A DNA stretch of 7,030 bases from DATJJW01 sp035491935 (GTDB lineage Bacteria > Pseudomonadota > Alphaproteobacteria > ATCC43930 > CGMCC-115725): NCBI GenBank assembly GCA_035491935.1, contig DATJJW010000272.1:1-7030 (forward strand), written 5' to 3'. Shown here one piece after another: positions 1-5,273 of the stretch (position 1 is its first letter; every line of letters begins with the position of its first letter). The notes under the pieces are model-generated. The model made no database searches. It saw only the letters and a program-made list of their open reading frames with translations, and was not told the origin of the DNA. The translations under genes were made by a program, and so were the position numbers.

Positions 1-35
1 CGCTTACGAAGATCCGAGGAATAACCCTTGCCCAT
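1..35 (-). CDS. IS630-family transposase, N-terminal start only (cut by window edge)
   Basis: On the minus strand an ATG at 33-35 opens MGKGYSSDLRKR and then runs off the left edge, so only 11 full codons and two bases of a twelfth are visible. The pattern [aromatic]-S-x-D-L-R-x-R within the first dozen residues is the usual opening of IS630-family transposases, just before their helix-turn-helix DNA-binding domain. The start is supported by a very good Shine-Dalgarno sequence, GGAGGT, five bases upstream. Base composition around it is clearly lower in GC than the operon to its right, which fits a mobile element. The family call rests on a short N-terminal motif and on context. Whether the gene is intact, or needs frameshifting as many IS630 elements do, cannot be seen here. 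Confidence 0.6.
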   Translation of the reverse strand, partial: MGKGYSSDLRK

Positions 36-40
36 GATCC

Positions 41-46
41 ACCTCC
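41..46 (-). promoter_or_regulatory. Shine-Dalgarno site of the transposase start
   Basis: The minus strand reads GGAGGT, then GGATC, then ATG. This is a near-consensus ribosome binding site at five-base spacing and is the main reason to accept the tiny reading frame at 1-35 as the start of a real gene. Confidence 0.65.
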
Positions 47-55
47 AAGAAGGTT

Positions 56-103
56 GAATCATTTTTCAAGCCGAGAGGGAATCCTACGATTCACGTTTCA
101 AGC
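56..103. repeat. Imperfect 16-bp direct repeat in the IS leader
   Basis: The plus strand reads gaatcatttttcaagc at 56-71 and gattcacgtttcaagc at 88-103. They match at 13 of 16 positions and start 32 bases apart, about three helical turns. Both lie between the presumed element end and the transposase start. Direct repeats inside terminal repeats are known as transposase-binding sites in some Tc1/mariner-IS630 elements; that role here is inference. Confidence 0.45.
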
Positions 104-111
104 AGGACGCT

Positions 112-1011
112 CTAGCTTCCCGCGATGGTGCCGGGCGGCAGGGTCCGGGCATAGGCGGCGATGTCGCCTGGCCGGGTGAACCACACCTTGTCGCGCTGGG
201 GATGCTCGACGATGTGCTTCAGCGCCTTGCGCAGCTGGACGAAGCGGAAGGGCTGGCCGGCTACGAAGGTATGCAGCGAAACGCCGCAGACCAGCGGGTA
301 GCGCCCGGAATATTCCAGCATCGCCTCGAACTGGTCGATGATCATCTGGCCGAAATCAGTCGCCGACTGCATGCGGCTCAGCATGACCGGGCTATCGTTG
401 ATCTCGATCGGATAGGGCACCGACAGGATCGGGCCCGAGCGCGTCTTCATCCAGATCGGCTGGTCGTCGCAGGGCCAGTCGAGCAGGTAGTTGTATCCCG
501 ATTCCTTCAGCAGGTCGGGCGTGACCAGGCTTTCCGATATCCACGGCCCCATCCAGCCGCCGGGCGCATGGCCATGGATGCGGGTCAGCGTCTCGGTCGC
601 CTCGTGGATGAGCGCCGCCTCGCCGGCCTCGTCGAGATCGGCCTGGCGTTCGGAATTGGTCCGGCCATGGCCGACGATCTCGTCGCCGCGCAGGGCAATG
701 CGCTTCACGATCTGCGGATAGCGCTCCGAGACGCTCGAATTGATCAGGTGGCACATCGGCAGGCCCAGCTGGTCGGCCAGGTCGAAGACACGCCAGATGC
801 CGACCCGGAGGCCGTAATCGCGCCAGCCATAGTTGCGCGGATCCGGCGGCGGTCCCAGCGATGTGGGTGTATGGCCCATCTTGCCGCCGAATTCGAAATG
901 CTCGACGTTGAGCGCCAGGTAGAAGGCGATGCGTTTGCCGTCCGGCCAGTTGAAATCCGGCCGCTCGGTAATCGGCGAATAGTCGTAGCGTTCGTGATGG
1001 ACGAGCTTCAT
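112..1011 (-). CDS. PuuE-like polysaccharide deacetylase-fold hydrolase
   Basis: A 299-residue protein of the NodB/polysaccharide deacetylase superfamily, closest in style to the PuuE (metal-independent allantoinase) branch. Visible family blocks are NVEHFEFG (35-42, replacing the TFDDG motif), IVGHGRTNS (112-120), GWMGPWISES (152-161), DWPCDDQP (178-185) and SLHTFVAGQPFR (245-256). The usual H-x(3)-H metal pair is not intact: His115 is present but position 119 is Asn, as expected for branches acting on cyclic amides or ureides rather than N-acetyl sugars. No signal peptide is seen, so it is probably cytoplasmic. The start has a good GGAG six bases upstream, and the gene follows the CoxG-like gene after 18 bases. 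It is the last gene of the operon, and its TAG stop overlaps a CTAG that may be an insertion junction. Substrate unknown; hydrolysis of a hydroxylated heterocycle is a guess from context. Confidence 0.85.
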   Translation of the reverse strand: MKLVHHERYDYSPITERPDFNWPDGKRIAFYLALNVEHFEFGGKMGHTPTSLGPPPDPRNYGWRDYGLRVGIWRVFDLADQLGLPMCHLINSSVSERYPQIVKRIALRGDEIVGHGRTNSERQADLDEAGEAALIHEATETLTRIHGHAPGGWMGPWISESLVTPDLLKESGYNYLLDWPCDDQPIWMKTRSGPILSVPYPIEINDSPVMLSRMQSATDFGQMIIDQFEAMLEYSGRYPLVCGVSLHTFVAGQPFRFVQLRKALKHIVEHPQRDKVWFTRPGDIAAYARTLPPGTIAGS

Positions 1012-1029
1012 CGATCTCTCCCCCGCGGG

Positions 1030-1887
1030 CTAGCTGTGCTTCTTGAAGATGCCGGTGACCATGCCCCACAGCACCGTGAACATGAGCGAAATCCCCGAGA
1101 TCGGCTTCGCCGTGGGCATGGGTGGCGCCGGCGGGCGGGCCGTGCGGTTCAAGGCATTGGATGTCGCCTCGACGCGCGCCGTGGCGGCCTCCGCACGACC
1201 GATGGCCGCTTCGATACGGGCCGCTGCCGCTTCGATACGGGTCATCATGGCGATCAGCGCCTGGGAATCCGCAGCAGGGACAGAGGCGGCCGTGCCCGTC
1301 ATCGCCGGACTGGGTGCGGCATCTCTTGACCCGGCCGGCTGAACCGGCGTTGCCGATGGCGTCGGCGGCACGGGCGGGGCGGCGGCAGCGGCAGGCGGCG
1401 GCGCGGCCACCGGCGGTTCCCCGCCATATTGCTCCTCGTGCGCCAGCAGCGCCTGCAGGTTCCGGGCGAACTGGGCGGTCAGCTGCGAGGCCACGCCCTG
1501 GATGACGCCGGTGCCGCGGCCATATTGCGCGACCGAGCCCGACAGGTTGACGTTGGTCTTGACGGTGACCTTGGAGCCCTCGCCCGCCGGCTCGATGTTG
1601 AACAGGACATCGGCATTGGCGCCGCCGCGCCCCTTGGCATCGCTGCCCTTGGCCTTGACCTTGGCCTGCCTGGCCGCCTCGTCCTTCTCCTCGAAGGTGG
1701 CGGTGCCGACGAAGGCCAGCGCCACGGGACCGAGCTTGACCGAGACCTTACCTTTGTAGGTCGCCTCGTCGATGACATCGAGCAGCTCCGCCCCCGGCAC
1801 GCAGGGCATGATCCGCCTGATGTCGAGCAGCAGCTTCCAAGCATCTGCCGGATCGAGCGGCACGTCGAATTGGTTGATGATCTCCAT
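1030..1887 (-). CDS. coxG: CoxG-like SRPBCC protein with membrane-anchor tail
   Basis: A 285-residue protein built of four parts. Residues 1-150 form a CoxG/SRPBCC domain, shown by the opening MEIINQFDVPLDPADAWKLL, the CVPGAELL block (29-36), and YKGKVSVKLGPVALAF (44-59). Residues about 155-208 are a Pro/Ala-rich linker. Residues 217-244 are four heptads of the form R-[I/A/V]-E-A-x-x-x, predicted helical. After a second Pro-rich stretch, ISGISLMFTVLWGMVTGIF (263-281) is a hydrophobic segment followed by KKHS. In the CO dehydrogenase system CoxG is known to recruit the enzyme to the inner face of the membrane; the same role for this Mo-hydroxylase is inferred from gene neighbourhood and the hydrophobic tail. 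It lies 19 bases after the thioesterase gene. The Shine-Dalgarno site is weak (a G run about ten bases upstream). The gene symbol denotes family membership, not proven function. Confidence 0.88.
   Translation of the reverse strand: MEIINQFDVPLDPADAWKLLLDIRRIMPCVPGAELLDVIDEATYKGKVSVKLGPVALAFVGTATFEEKDEAARQAKVKAKGSDAKGRGGANADVLFNIEPAGEGSKVTVKTNVNLSGSVAQYGRGTGVIQGVASQLTAQFARNLQALLAHEEQYGGEPPVAAPPPAAAAAPPVPPTPSATPVQPAGSRDAAPSPAMTGTAASVPAADSQALIAMMTRIEAAAARIEAAIGRAEAATARVEATSNALNRTARPPAPPMPTAKPISGISLMFTVLWGMVTGIFKKHS
1205..1241. repeat. 16-bp direct repeat encoding the CoxG heptads
   Basis: The plus-strand sequence gccgcttcgatacggg occurs exactly at 1205-1220 and again at 1226-1241. The period of 21 bases equals seven codons. 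It encodes the RIEAAAA and RIEAAIG heptads, residues 217-230 of the CoxG-like protein, and two further diverged heptads (RAEAATA, RVEATSN) follow to residue 244. The helix thus appears to have grown by in-frame duplication. Confidence 0.8.
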
Positions 1888-1906
1888 ATGCTGGCCCCCG
1901 TGATGC

Positions 1907-2347
1907 TTAGGCTGTTGTCGTTGGTGCGGCGGTACTGGCCGCAGTACTGAACGTACCGCGGCCGACCGCGACCAGGCGGTCGTCGCGGTCGGTGATCTCG
2001 ATATCGGCCAGCGCCAGGGTGCGCCCGGCGCGGATGACCTTGGCGGTGGCGGTCAGGTGTCCATCCGGCGCCACGCGCAGATAGTCGATGCGCAGATCGA
2101 TGGTCGGCGCCATCCGGCCGATGCGGATCGCGACCGCCGCATGGCCGGCGATGTCGATCAGGCTGGCGATGATGCCGCCATGGAAACCCGGCCCATCCGG
2201 CGAGCGCGCGAATTCCGGCCGGTATTGCAGCGTGATGGTGACCGCCCCCGTCGCCTCGTCGACGCTCTTGGCCTCGGGTTTCAGGAAATGGTGGAAGGGC
2301 GGCCGTTCCATCTCGTGGCGCAGCCGGTCCATCGCTGTCGCGCTCAT
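1907..2347 (-). CDS. PaaI-type hotdog-fold acyl-CoA thioesterase
   Basis: A 146-residue protein of the PaaI/4HBT hotdog family. The signature FHGGIIASLIDIAGHAAV lies at 55-72, with HGG at 56-58 and the acidic residue Asp65 on the central helix in the place of the catalytic Asp of PaaI enzymes. PTIDLRIDYLRVAP (81-94) and the strand GRTLALADIEITD (108-120) complete the fold. Family members hydrolyse acyl-CoA thioesters, usually as cytoplasmic tetramers. The start chosen is the ATG at 2345-2347, which overlaps the Mo2 stop as ATGA and is preceded by a strong AGGGGA; the frame stays open upstream to 2731, but that part lies over the Mo2 gene and matches no family. The C-terminus ends in a low-complexity Ser/Thr/Ala tail. 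Its place inside a Mo-hydroxylase operon suggests a CoA-linked step in the pathway, but the substrate cannot be told. Confidence 0.85.
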   Translation of the reverse strand: MSATAMDRLRHEMERPPFHHFLKPEAKSVDEATGAVTITLQYRPEFARSPDGPGFHGGIIASLIDIAGHAAVAIRIGRMAPTIDLRIDYLRVAPDGHLTATAKVIRAGRTLALADIEITDRDDRLVAVGRGTFSTAASTAAPTTTA

Positions 2348-4743
2348 CTCTTCCCCTCGCTTCTCGCCCGGCCTTCGTTGATGAGCGCCAGCACATCGAC
2401 CGGCGACAGCGGCAGCTTGGCGACCCTGACGCCGAAGGGTTCCAGCGCATGGTCGATGGCGGAGGCGATCGCACCACCGATCGGGATGACGCCGGATTCG
2501 CCGACGCCCTTGATCCCCAGGCGATTGAGCGGCGTCGGGCTTTCCATATGCAGCAGCGTGACGGGCGGCATCTCCGTTGCCGTCACCAGCAGGTATTCGG
2601 CCAGATTGGTCGTCAGCGGCTGGGCATTCTCGTCGAAGCCCATGAACTCGTAGAGCGCGTTGCCGATGCCGTGGGCGATGCCGCCCATCAACTGGCCCTC
2701 GACGATCCGCGGATGCAGCACATGGCCGCAATCATGGGCGAAGACCAGGTTGCGGATGGCGACCTCGCCGGTCTCGACATCGACCTCGACCTCGGCGACC
2801 GCCGTGCCGTTGGAATAGGTCATGGCATCGATCACGACCTCCTCGGAGGCCGCGATGCCGGGACCGCCCTTGCCCGGCAACTTGAACCCCGCCTGGCCAT
2901 AGGCGACGCGGGCGATCTCGCCCAGGCTCATCTGCACGTTACTCATCTGCACGTTGCTCATCTGCACGTTACGGGGCGTCTGTGCCCGCACCATGCGCCC
3001 TTCAATCTCGAGATCGGCCGGGGCCGTCTGCATGATCTGGGCGGCCACCTCCAGTACCCGCTCGCGTATCTTCAAGGCGGCGGCATGGGCGGAATTGCCG
3101 GCCATCACCGTCTGCCGGCTGTTCGACCCGCCGATGCCCAGGGGAGCGGCATGGGTGTCGCCCGCGATCACCTCGATATTGGACATGTCGCCGCCCAGCT
3201 GTTCGGCGACGATCTGGCTCAGCATGGTGCGGGTGCCCTGGCCCATGGCGGCGGCACCGGTCCGTACGAAGATGCGTCCCGATGGCTCCAGCCGGATCGA
3301 GACATGCTCGTAAGGCCCGCGCCCTGTGCCCTCGACATAATTGGCGAGGCCGATGCCGATATGCCGCCCGGATGCCCGCGCTTCCATCTGACGGGCGGCG
3401 AAGCCCTCCCAGCCGGCGGCATCCAGCGCCATGGCCATGCATTTCGGATAGTCGCCGCTATCCAGCGTGATGGCGATGCCGCCGCGCGTCACCATCGGCG
3501 TTTCATAGGGCATGCGCTCGGGCGGCACCTGGTTGCGCCGGCGAATCTCGGCCCGGTCGATGCCGAGGCCGCTGGCAGCCGCATCCAGCAGCCGTTCCAT
3601 GGCGAAGACACCCTGAGGCTGGCCGGCACCGCGCACAGGGGTCACCGGCACCTTGTTGGTCGCCGCCACTTTGAGATCGATGCGATAGGCCGGCACCAGA
3701 TAGGGCAGCGGCATGGCCGACATCGCCCCTTGCGGCACATTCACGCCGCGCGCGGTCCAGGCGCCGTGGTCATGGATCAGCTGCCCGCGCACGCCCAGGA
3801 TACGGCCTTCGTCATCGGTCGCGAGCTCGACATCCCAGATCTGGTCGCGCTCCTGGGTCGTGGCGACGAAATGCTCGCGCCGGTCCTCGATCCATTTGAC
3901 CGGCCGGCCCAAGAGCCGGGCCGCCGCAGCGACCACGACCTCCTCCGGATAGAACACCAGCTTCGGCCCGAAGCCGCCGCCGACATCGGGGGTGGCCACG
4001 CGGAGCTGCTGTTCGGCCAAGCCCATGATGTCGCAGAGCAGACGCTGCGCGGCATGCGGCATCTGGGTCGAGCACCAGACCGTGAGCCGATCGTCCACCG
4101 CATCATGCACCGCAACCACGCCGCGGCATTCCATGGAATGCGAGCCGCCGCGATGCACGGTCAGCCGCTCATGGAAGCGATGGGGCGCGGCCTCGAAAGC
4201 GGCATCGACGTCGCCATAGCCCATGACCATCTCGGCGACCAGGTTGGAGGGCGCGCCGTCATGCGCGGTCGGCGCGCCGGGCTCCAGCGCCGCCACGCAA
4301 TCATTCGCCACCGGCAGCGGGTCGTAATCGACCTCGATCATCGCCATCGCATCCTCGGCGATGTAGCGGCTGTCGGCCAGGATGACGGCGATCGGCTCGC
4401 CGACATGGACCACTTCCTCGTCGGCCAGCACCGGCCGGTGCAGATCCAAGCGATAGCTGGGGCTGGGCATGGCGACCCGCAGCCGGGTATCGGCAAGATG
4501 CGGCGCCAGATCCGCCATGGTCAGCACGGCATGGACACCCGGTAGAGCCCGCGCCGCCGTGGCATCGATGCTGAGGATGCGCGCATGGGCGTTGGGGCTG
4601 CGCAGGAAGGCGGCATGCAGCATGCCGGGCAGCATGATGTCGTCGGCGAAGCGCCCTTGCCCGCGGATCAGCGCCGGATCCTCGACCCGGGGCACGTCCC
4701 GGCCCAGCACCTTGGCATTATGGAAGCCGCTCACCGCTGTCAT
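2344..4743 (-). CDS. Xanthine dehydrogenase family molybdopterin-binding subunit (Mo2), complete
   Basis: A 799-residue catalytic subunit, the normal length for CoxL/XdhB-type large subunits. The a/b hammerhead domain starts near GRDVPRVEDPALIRGQGRF (14-32). The cofactor domain shows HRGGSHSMECRG (197-208), TPDVGGGFGPK (251-261), VRGAGQPQGVF (370-380), the GQG loop (501-503), HPRIVEGQLMGG (677-688), and KGVGESG (745-751) with Glu749 in the position of the catalytic Glu that is universal in the family. The Cys loop of CO dehydrogenase (VAYRCSFR) is absent. Leu262 follows GGGFGPK where xanthine oxidase has its purine-binding Glu, while Arg371 matches the conserved Arg of the RGFGGPQ loop. It therefore hydroxylates some other substrate. 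No Tat signal is seen, so it is cytoplasmic. An in-frame triplicated NVQMS insert lies at 592-606. The start overlaps the FeS gene stop by one base (TGATG) with no clear Shine-Dalgarno site, suggesting re-initiation. Confidence 0.93.
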   Translation of the reverse strand: MTAVSGFHNAKVLGRDVPRVEDPALIRGQGRFADDIMLPGMLHAAFLRSPNAHARILSIDATAARALPGVHAVLTMADLAPHLADTRLRVAMPSPSYRLDLHRPVLADEEVVHVGEPIAVILADSRYIAEDAMAMIEVDYDPLPVANDCVAALEPGAPTAHDGAPSNLVAEMVMGYGDVDAAFEAAPHRFHERLTVHRGGSHSMECRGVVAVHDAVDDRLTVWCSTQMPHAAQRLLCDIMGLAEQQLRVATPDVGGGFGPKLVFYPEEVVVAAAARLLGRPVKWIEDRREHFVATTQERDQIWDVELATDDEGRILGVRGQLIHDHGAWTARGVNVPQGAMSAMPLPYLVPAYRIDLKVAATNKVPVTPVRGAGQPQGVFAMERLLDAAASGLGIDRAEIRRRNQVPPERMPYETPMVTRGGIAITLDSGDYPKCMAMALDAAGWEGFAARQMEARASGRHIGIGLANYVEGTGRGPYEHVSIRLEPSGRIFVRTGAAAMGQGTRTMLSQIVAEQLGGDMSNIEVIAGDTHAAPLGIGGSNSRQTVMAGNSAHAAALKIRERVLEVAAQIMQTAPADLEIEGRMVRAQTPRNVQMSNVQMSNVQMSLGEIARVAYGQAGFKLPGKGGPGIAASEEVVIDAMTYSNGTAVAEVEVDVETGEVAIRNLVFAHDCGHVLHPRIVEGQLMGGIAHGIGNALYEFMGFDENAQPLTTNLAEYLLVTATEMPPVTLLHMESPTPLNRLGIKGVGESGVIPIGGAIASAIDHALEPFGVRVAKLPLSPVDVLALINEGRARSEGKR
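2352..2357 (-). promoter_or_regulatory. Shine-Dalgarno site fixing the thioesterase start
   Basis: The minus strand reads AGGGGA, then AGAG, then ATG at 2347-2345. It sits in the last codons of the Mo2 gene. It decides for the 146-residue start over the longer open frame, and together with the ATGA overlap it implies translational coupling. Confidence 0.65.
2927..2971. repeat. Triplicated 15-bp tandem repeat coding NVQMS
   Basis: Three adjacent copies of ctcatctgcacgtta (plus strand) occupy 2927-2941, 2942-2956 and 2957-2971. The only difference is a g for a at 2956. On the coding strand they give NVQMSNVQMSNVQMS, residues 592-606 of Mo2, in the linker between the DLEIEGRMV strand and the LGEIA helix. 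The unit is a multiple of three, so copy-number changes keep the frame. Confidence 0.95.
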
Positions 4744-5273
4744 CAGGCAGCACCAGCCCGGCGGGCACGCAGCACCTCGGCCGCCTCCAGGGCGGCGGCG
4801 ACGATGCCTTCATAGCCGGTGCAGCGGCAGATATTGCCCGAGATGGCGACCCGGATCTCTTCCGGTGTCGGGTCCGGACAATCCTCCAGGAACTCGATCA
4901 AGGTCGTCAGCATCCCTGGCGTACAGAAGCCGCATTGCAGGCCGTGCGTGCGGCAGAACGCCTCCTGCAGGGGGTGCAGCGTGTCGGTCGAGAGCGCCAG
5001 CCCCTCGATCGTGGTGATCTCATGCCCATCGGCCTGCACCGCCAGCATCAGGCAGGAGCGCACCGCCCGACCATCGAACAGGATAGTGCAGGCGCCGCAC
5101 ACGCCATGCTCGCAGCCGAAATGCGTGCCGGTGAGTTTCAGGTTCTGCCGCAGAAAATCGCCGACCATGAGCCGAACCGGCACCTCGGCGCTGCGCACCT
5201 CGCCGTTGACCGTGACCTCGATCCGGCGCGTCGTCGACCCTTCCGGCAGATCGCTCACACCCATCTTGCTCAA
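4743..5273 (-). CDS. CoxS-type [2Fe-2S] subunit of the Mo-hydroxylase
   Basis: A 176-residue (or 173, see start) electron-transfer subunit that passes electrons from the Mo centre to FAD. The plant-ferredoxin-like N-domain carries Cys54, Cys59, Cys62 and Cys74 in GCEHGVCGACTILFDGR...SC. The helical C-domain carries Cys114, Cys117, Cys149 and Cys151 in QCGFCTPGM and GNICRCTGYEGI. All eight ligands for the two clusters are present, and the length is typical. The longest frame starts with TTG at 5271-5273, overlapping the FAD gene stop as TTGA. An ATG three codons later (5262-5264) is a credible alternative: AAGGGA at 5276-5281 is only two bases from the TTG but eleven from the ATG. The N-terminal 17 or so residues precede the conserved fold, so either start leaves the enzyme intact. 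The gene is overlapped on both sides by its partner subunits. Confidence 0.95.
   Translation of the reverse strand: MSKMGVSDLPEGSTTRRIEVTVNGEVRSAEVPVRLMVGDFLRQNLKLTGTHFGCEHGVCGACTILFDGRAVRSCLMLAVQADGHEITTIEGLALSTDTLHPLQEAFCRTHGLQCGFCTPGMLTTLIEFLEDCPDPTPEEIRVAISGNICRCTGYEGIVAAALEAAEVLRARRAGAA

Larger units (their letters stand above)
1..112 (-). mobile_element. Left-edge insertion sequence, IS630-like, partial
   Basis: This stretch holds the transposase start and about 77 bases of untranslated leader between it and the stop codon of the deacetylase gene. GC is about 49% by hand count, against well over 60% in the operon. The leader contains an imperfect direct repeat (56-71 and 88-103), as expected for transposase-binding ends. 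The outer boundary is inferred, not seen: IS630 elements insert at TA, preferably inside CTAG, and the only CTAG at the junction is at 112-115, so the element may end at 112. The other end and its inverted repeat lie outside the window, so the boundary is unproven. Confidence 0.5.

Noticed and set aside
79..92. Possible hairpin (gaatc, 4-base loop, gattc) as operon terminator
   Set aside because: The stem is only five pairs, is not GC-rich and has no T-run after it on either strand, so it is not a credible intrinsic terminator.
56..103. Promoter for the transposase using the TTGAAA sequences in the direct repeats
   Set aside because: Neither TTGAAA has a recognisable -10 hexamer at 16-18 bases on the minus strand, so a promoter cannot be supported.
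1022..1029. Palindrome CCCGCGGG before the deacetylase start
   Set aside because: An eight-base GC palindrome is expected by chance at this GC content. Part of it belongs to the G-rich ribosome binding region, and no regulatory role can be argued.
202..1329. A 375-codon open frame on the plus strand
   Set aside because: It runs antisense across two well-supported genes and their intergenic gap, with Arg-rich low-complexity composition and no recognisable domain.
1479..2477. A 332-codon minus-strand frame overlapping three genes
   Set aside because: It is an out-of-frame reading of Mo2, thioesterase and CoxG coding sequence, giving Arg/Ser/Pro-rich sequence without motifs.
2348..2731. N-terminal extension of the thioesterase frame to 2731
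   Set aside because: The extra 128 residues lie over the Mo2 3' end, match no hotdog family sequence, and the ATG at 2347 has both a strong ribosome binding site and an ATGA overlap.
2449..4545. A 698-codon open frame on the plus strand
   Set aside because: It lies antisense to the Mo2 gene, is rich in His/Arg/Asp/Gly as expected from the complement of GC-rich coding DNA, and shows no family motif. Mo2 has all its family motifs in frame.
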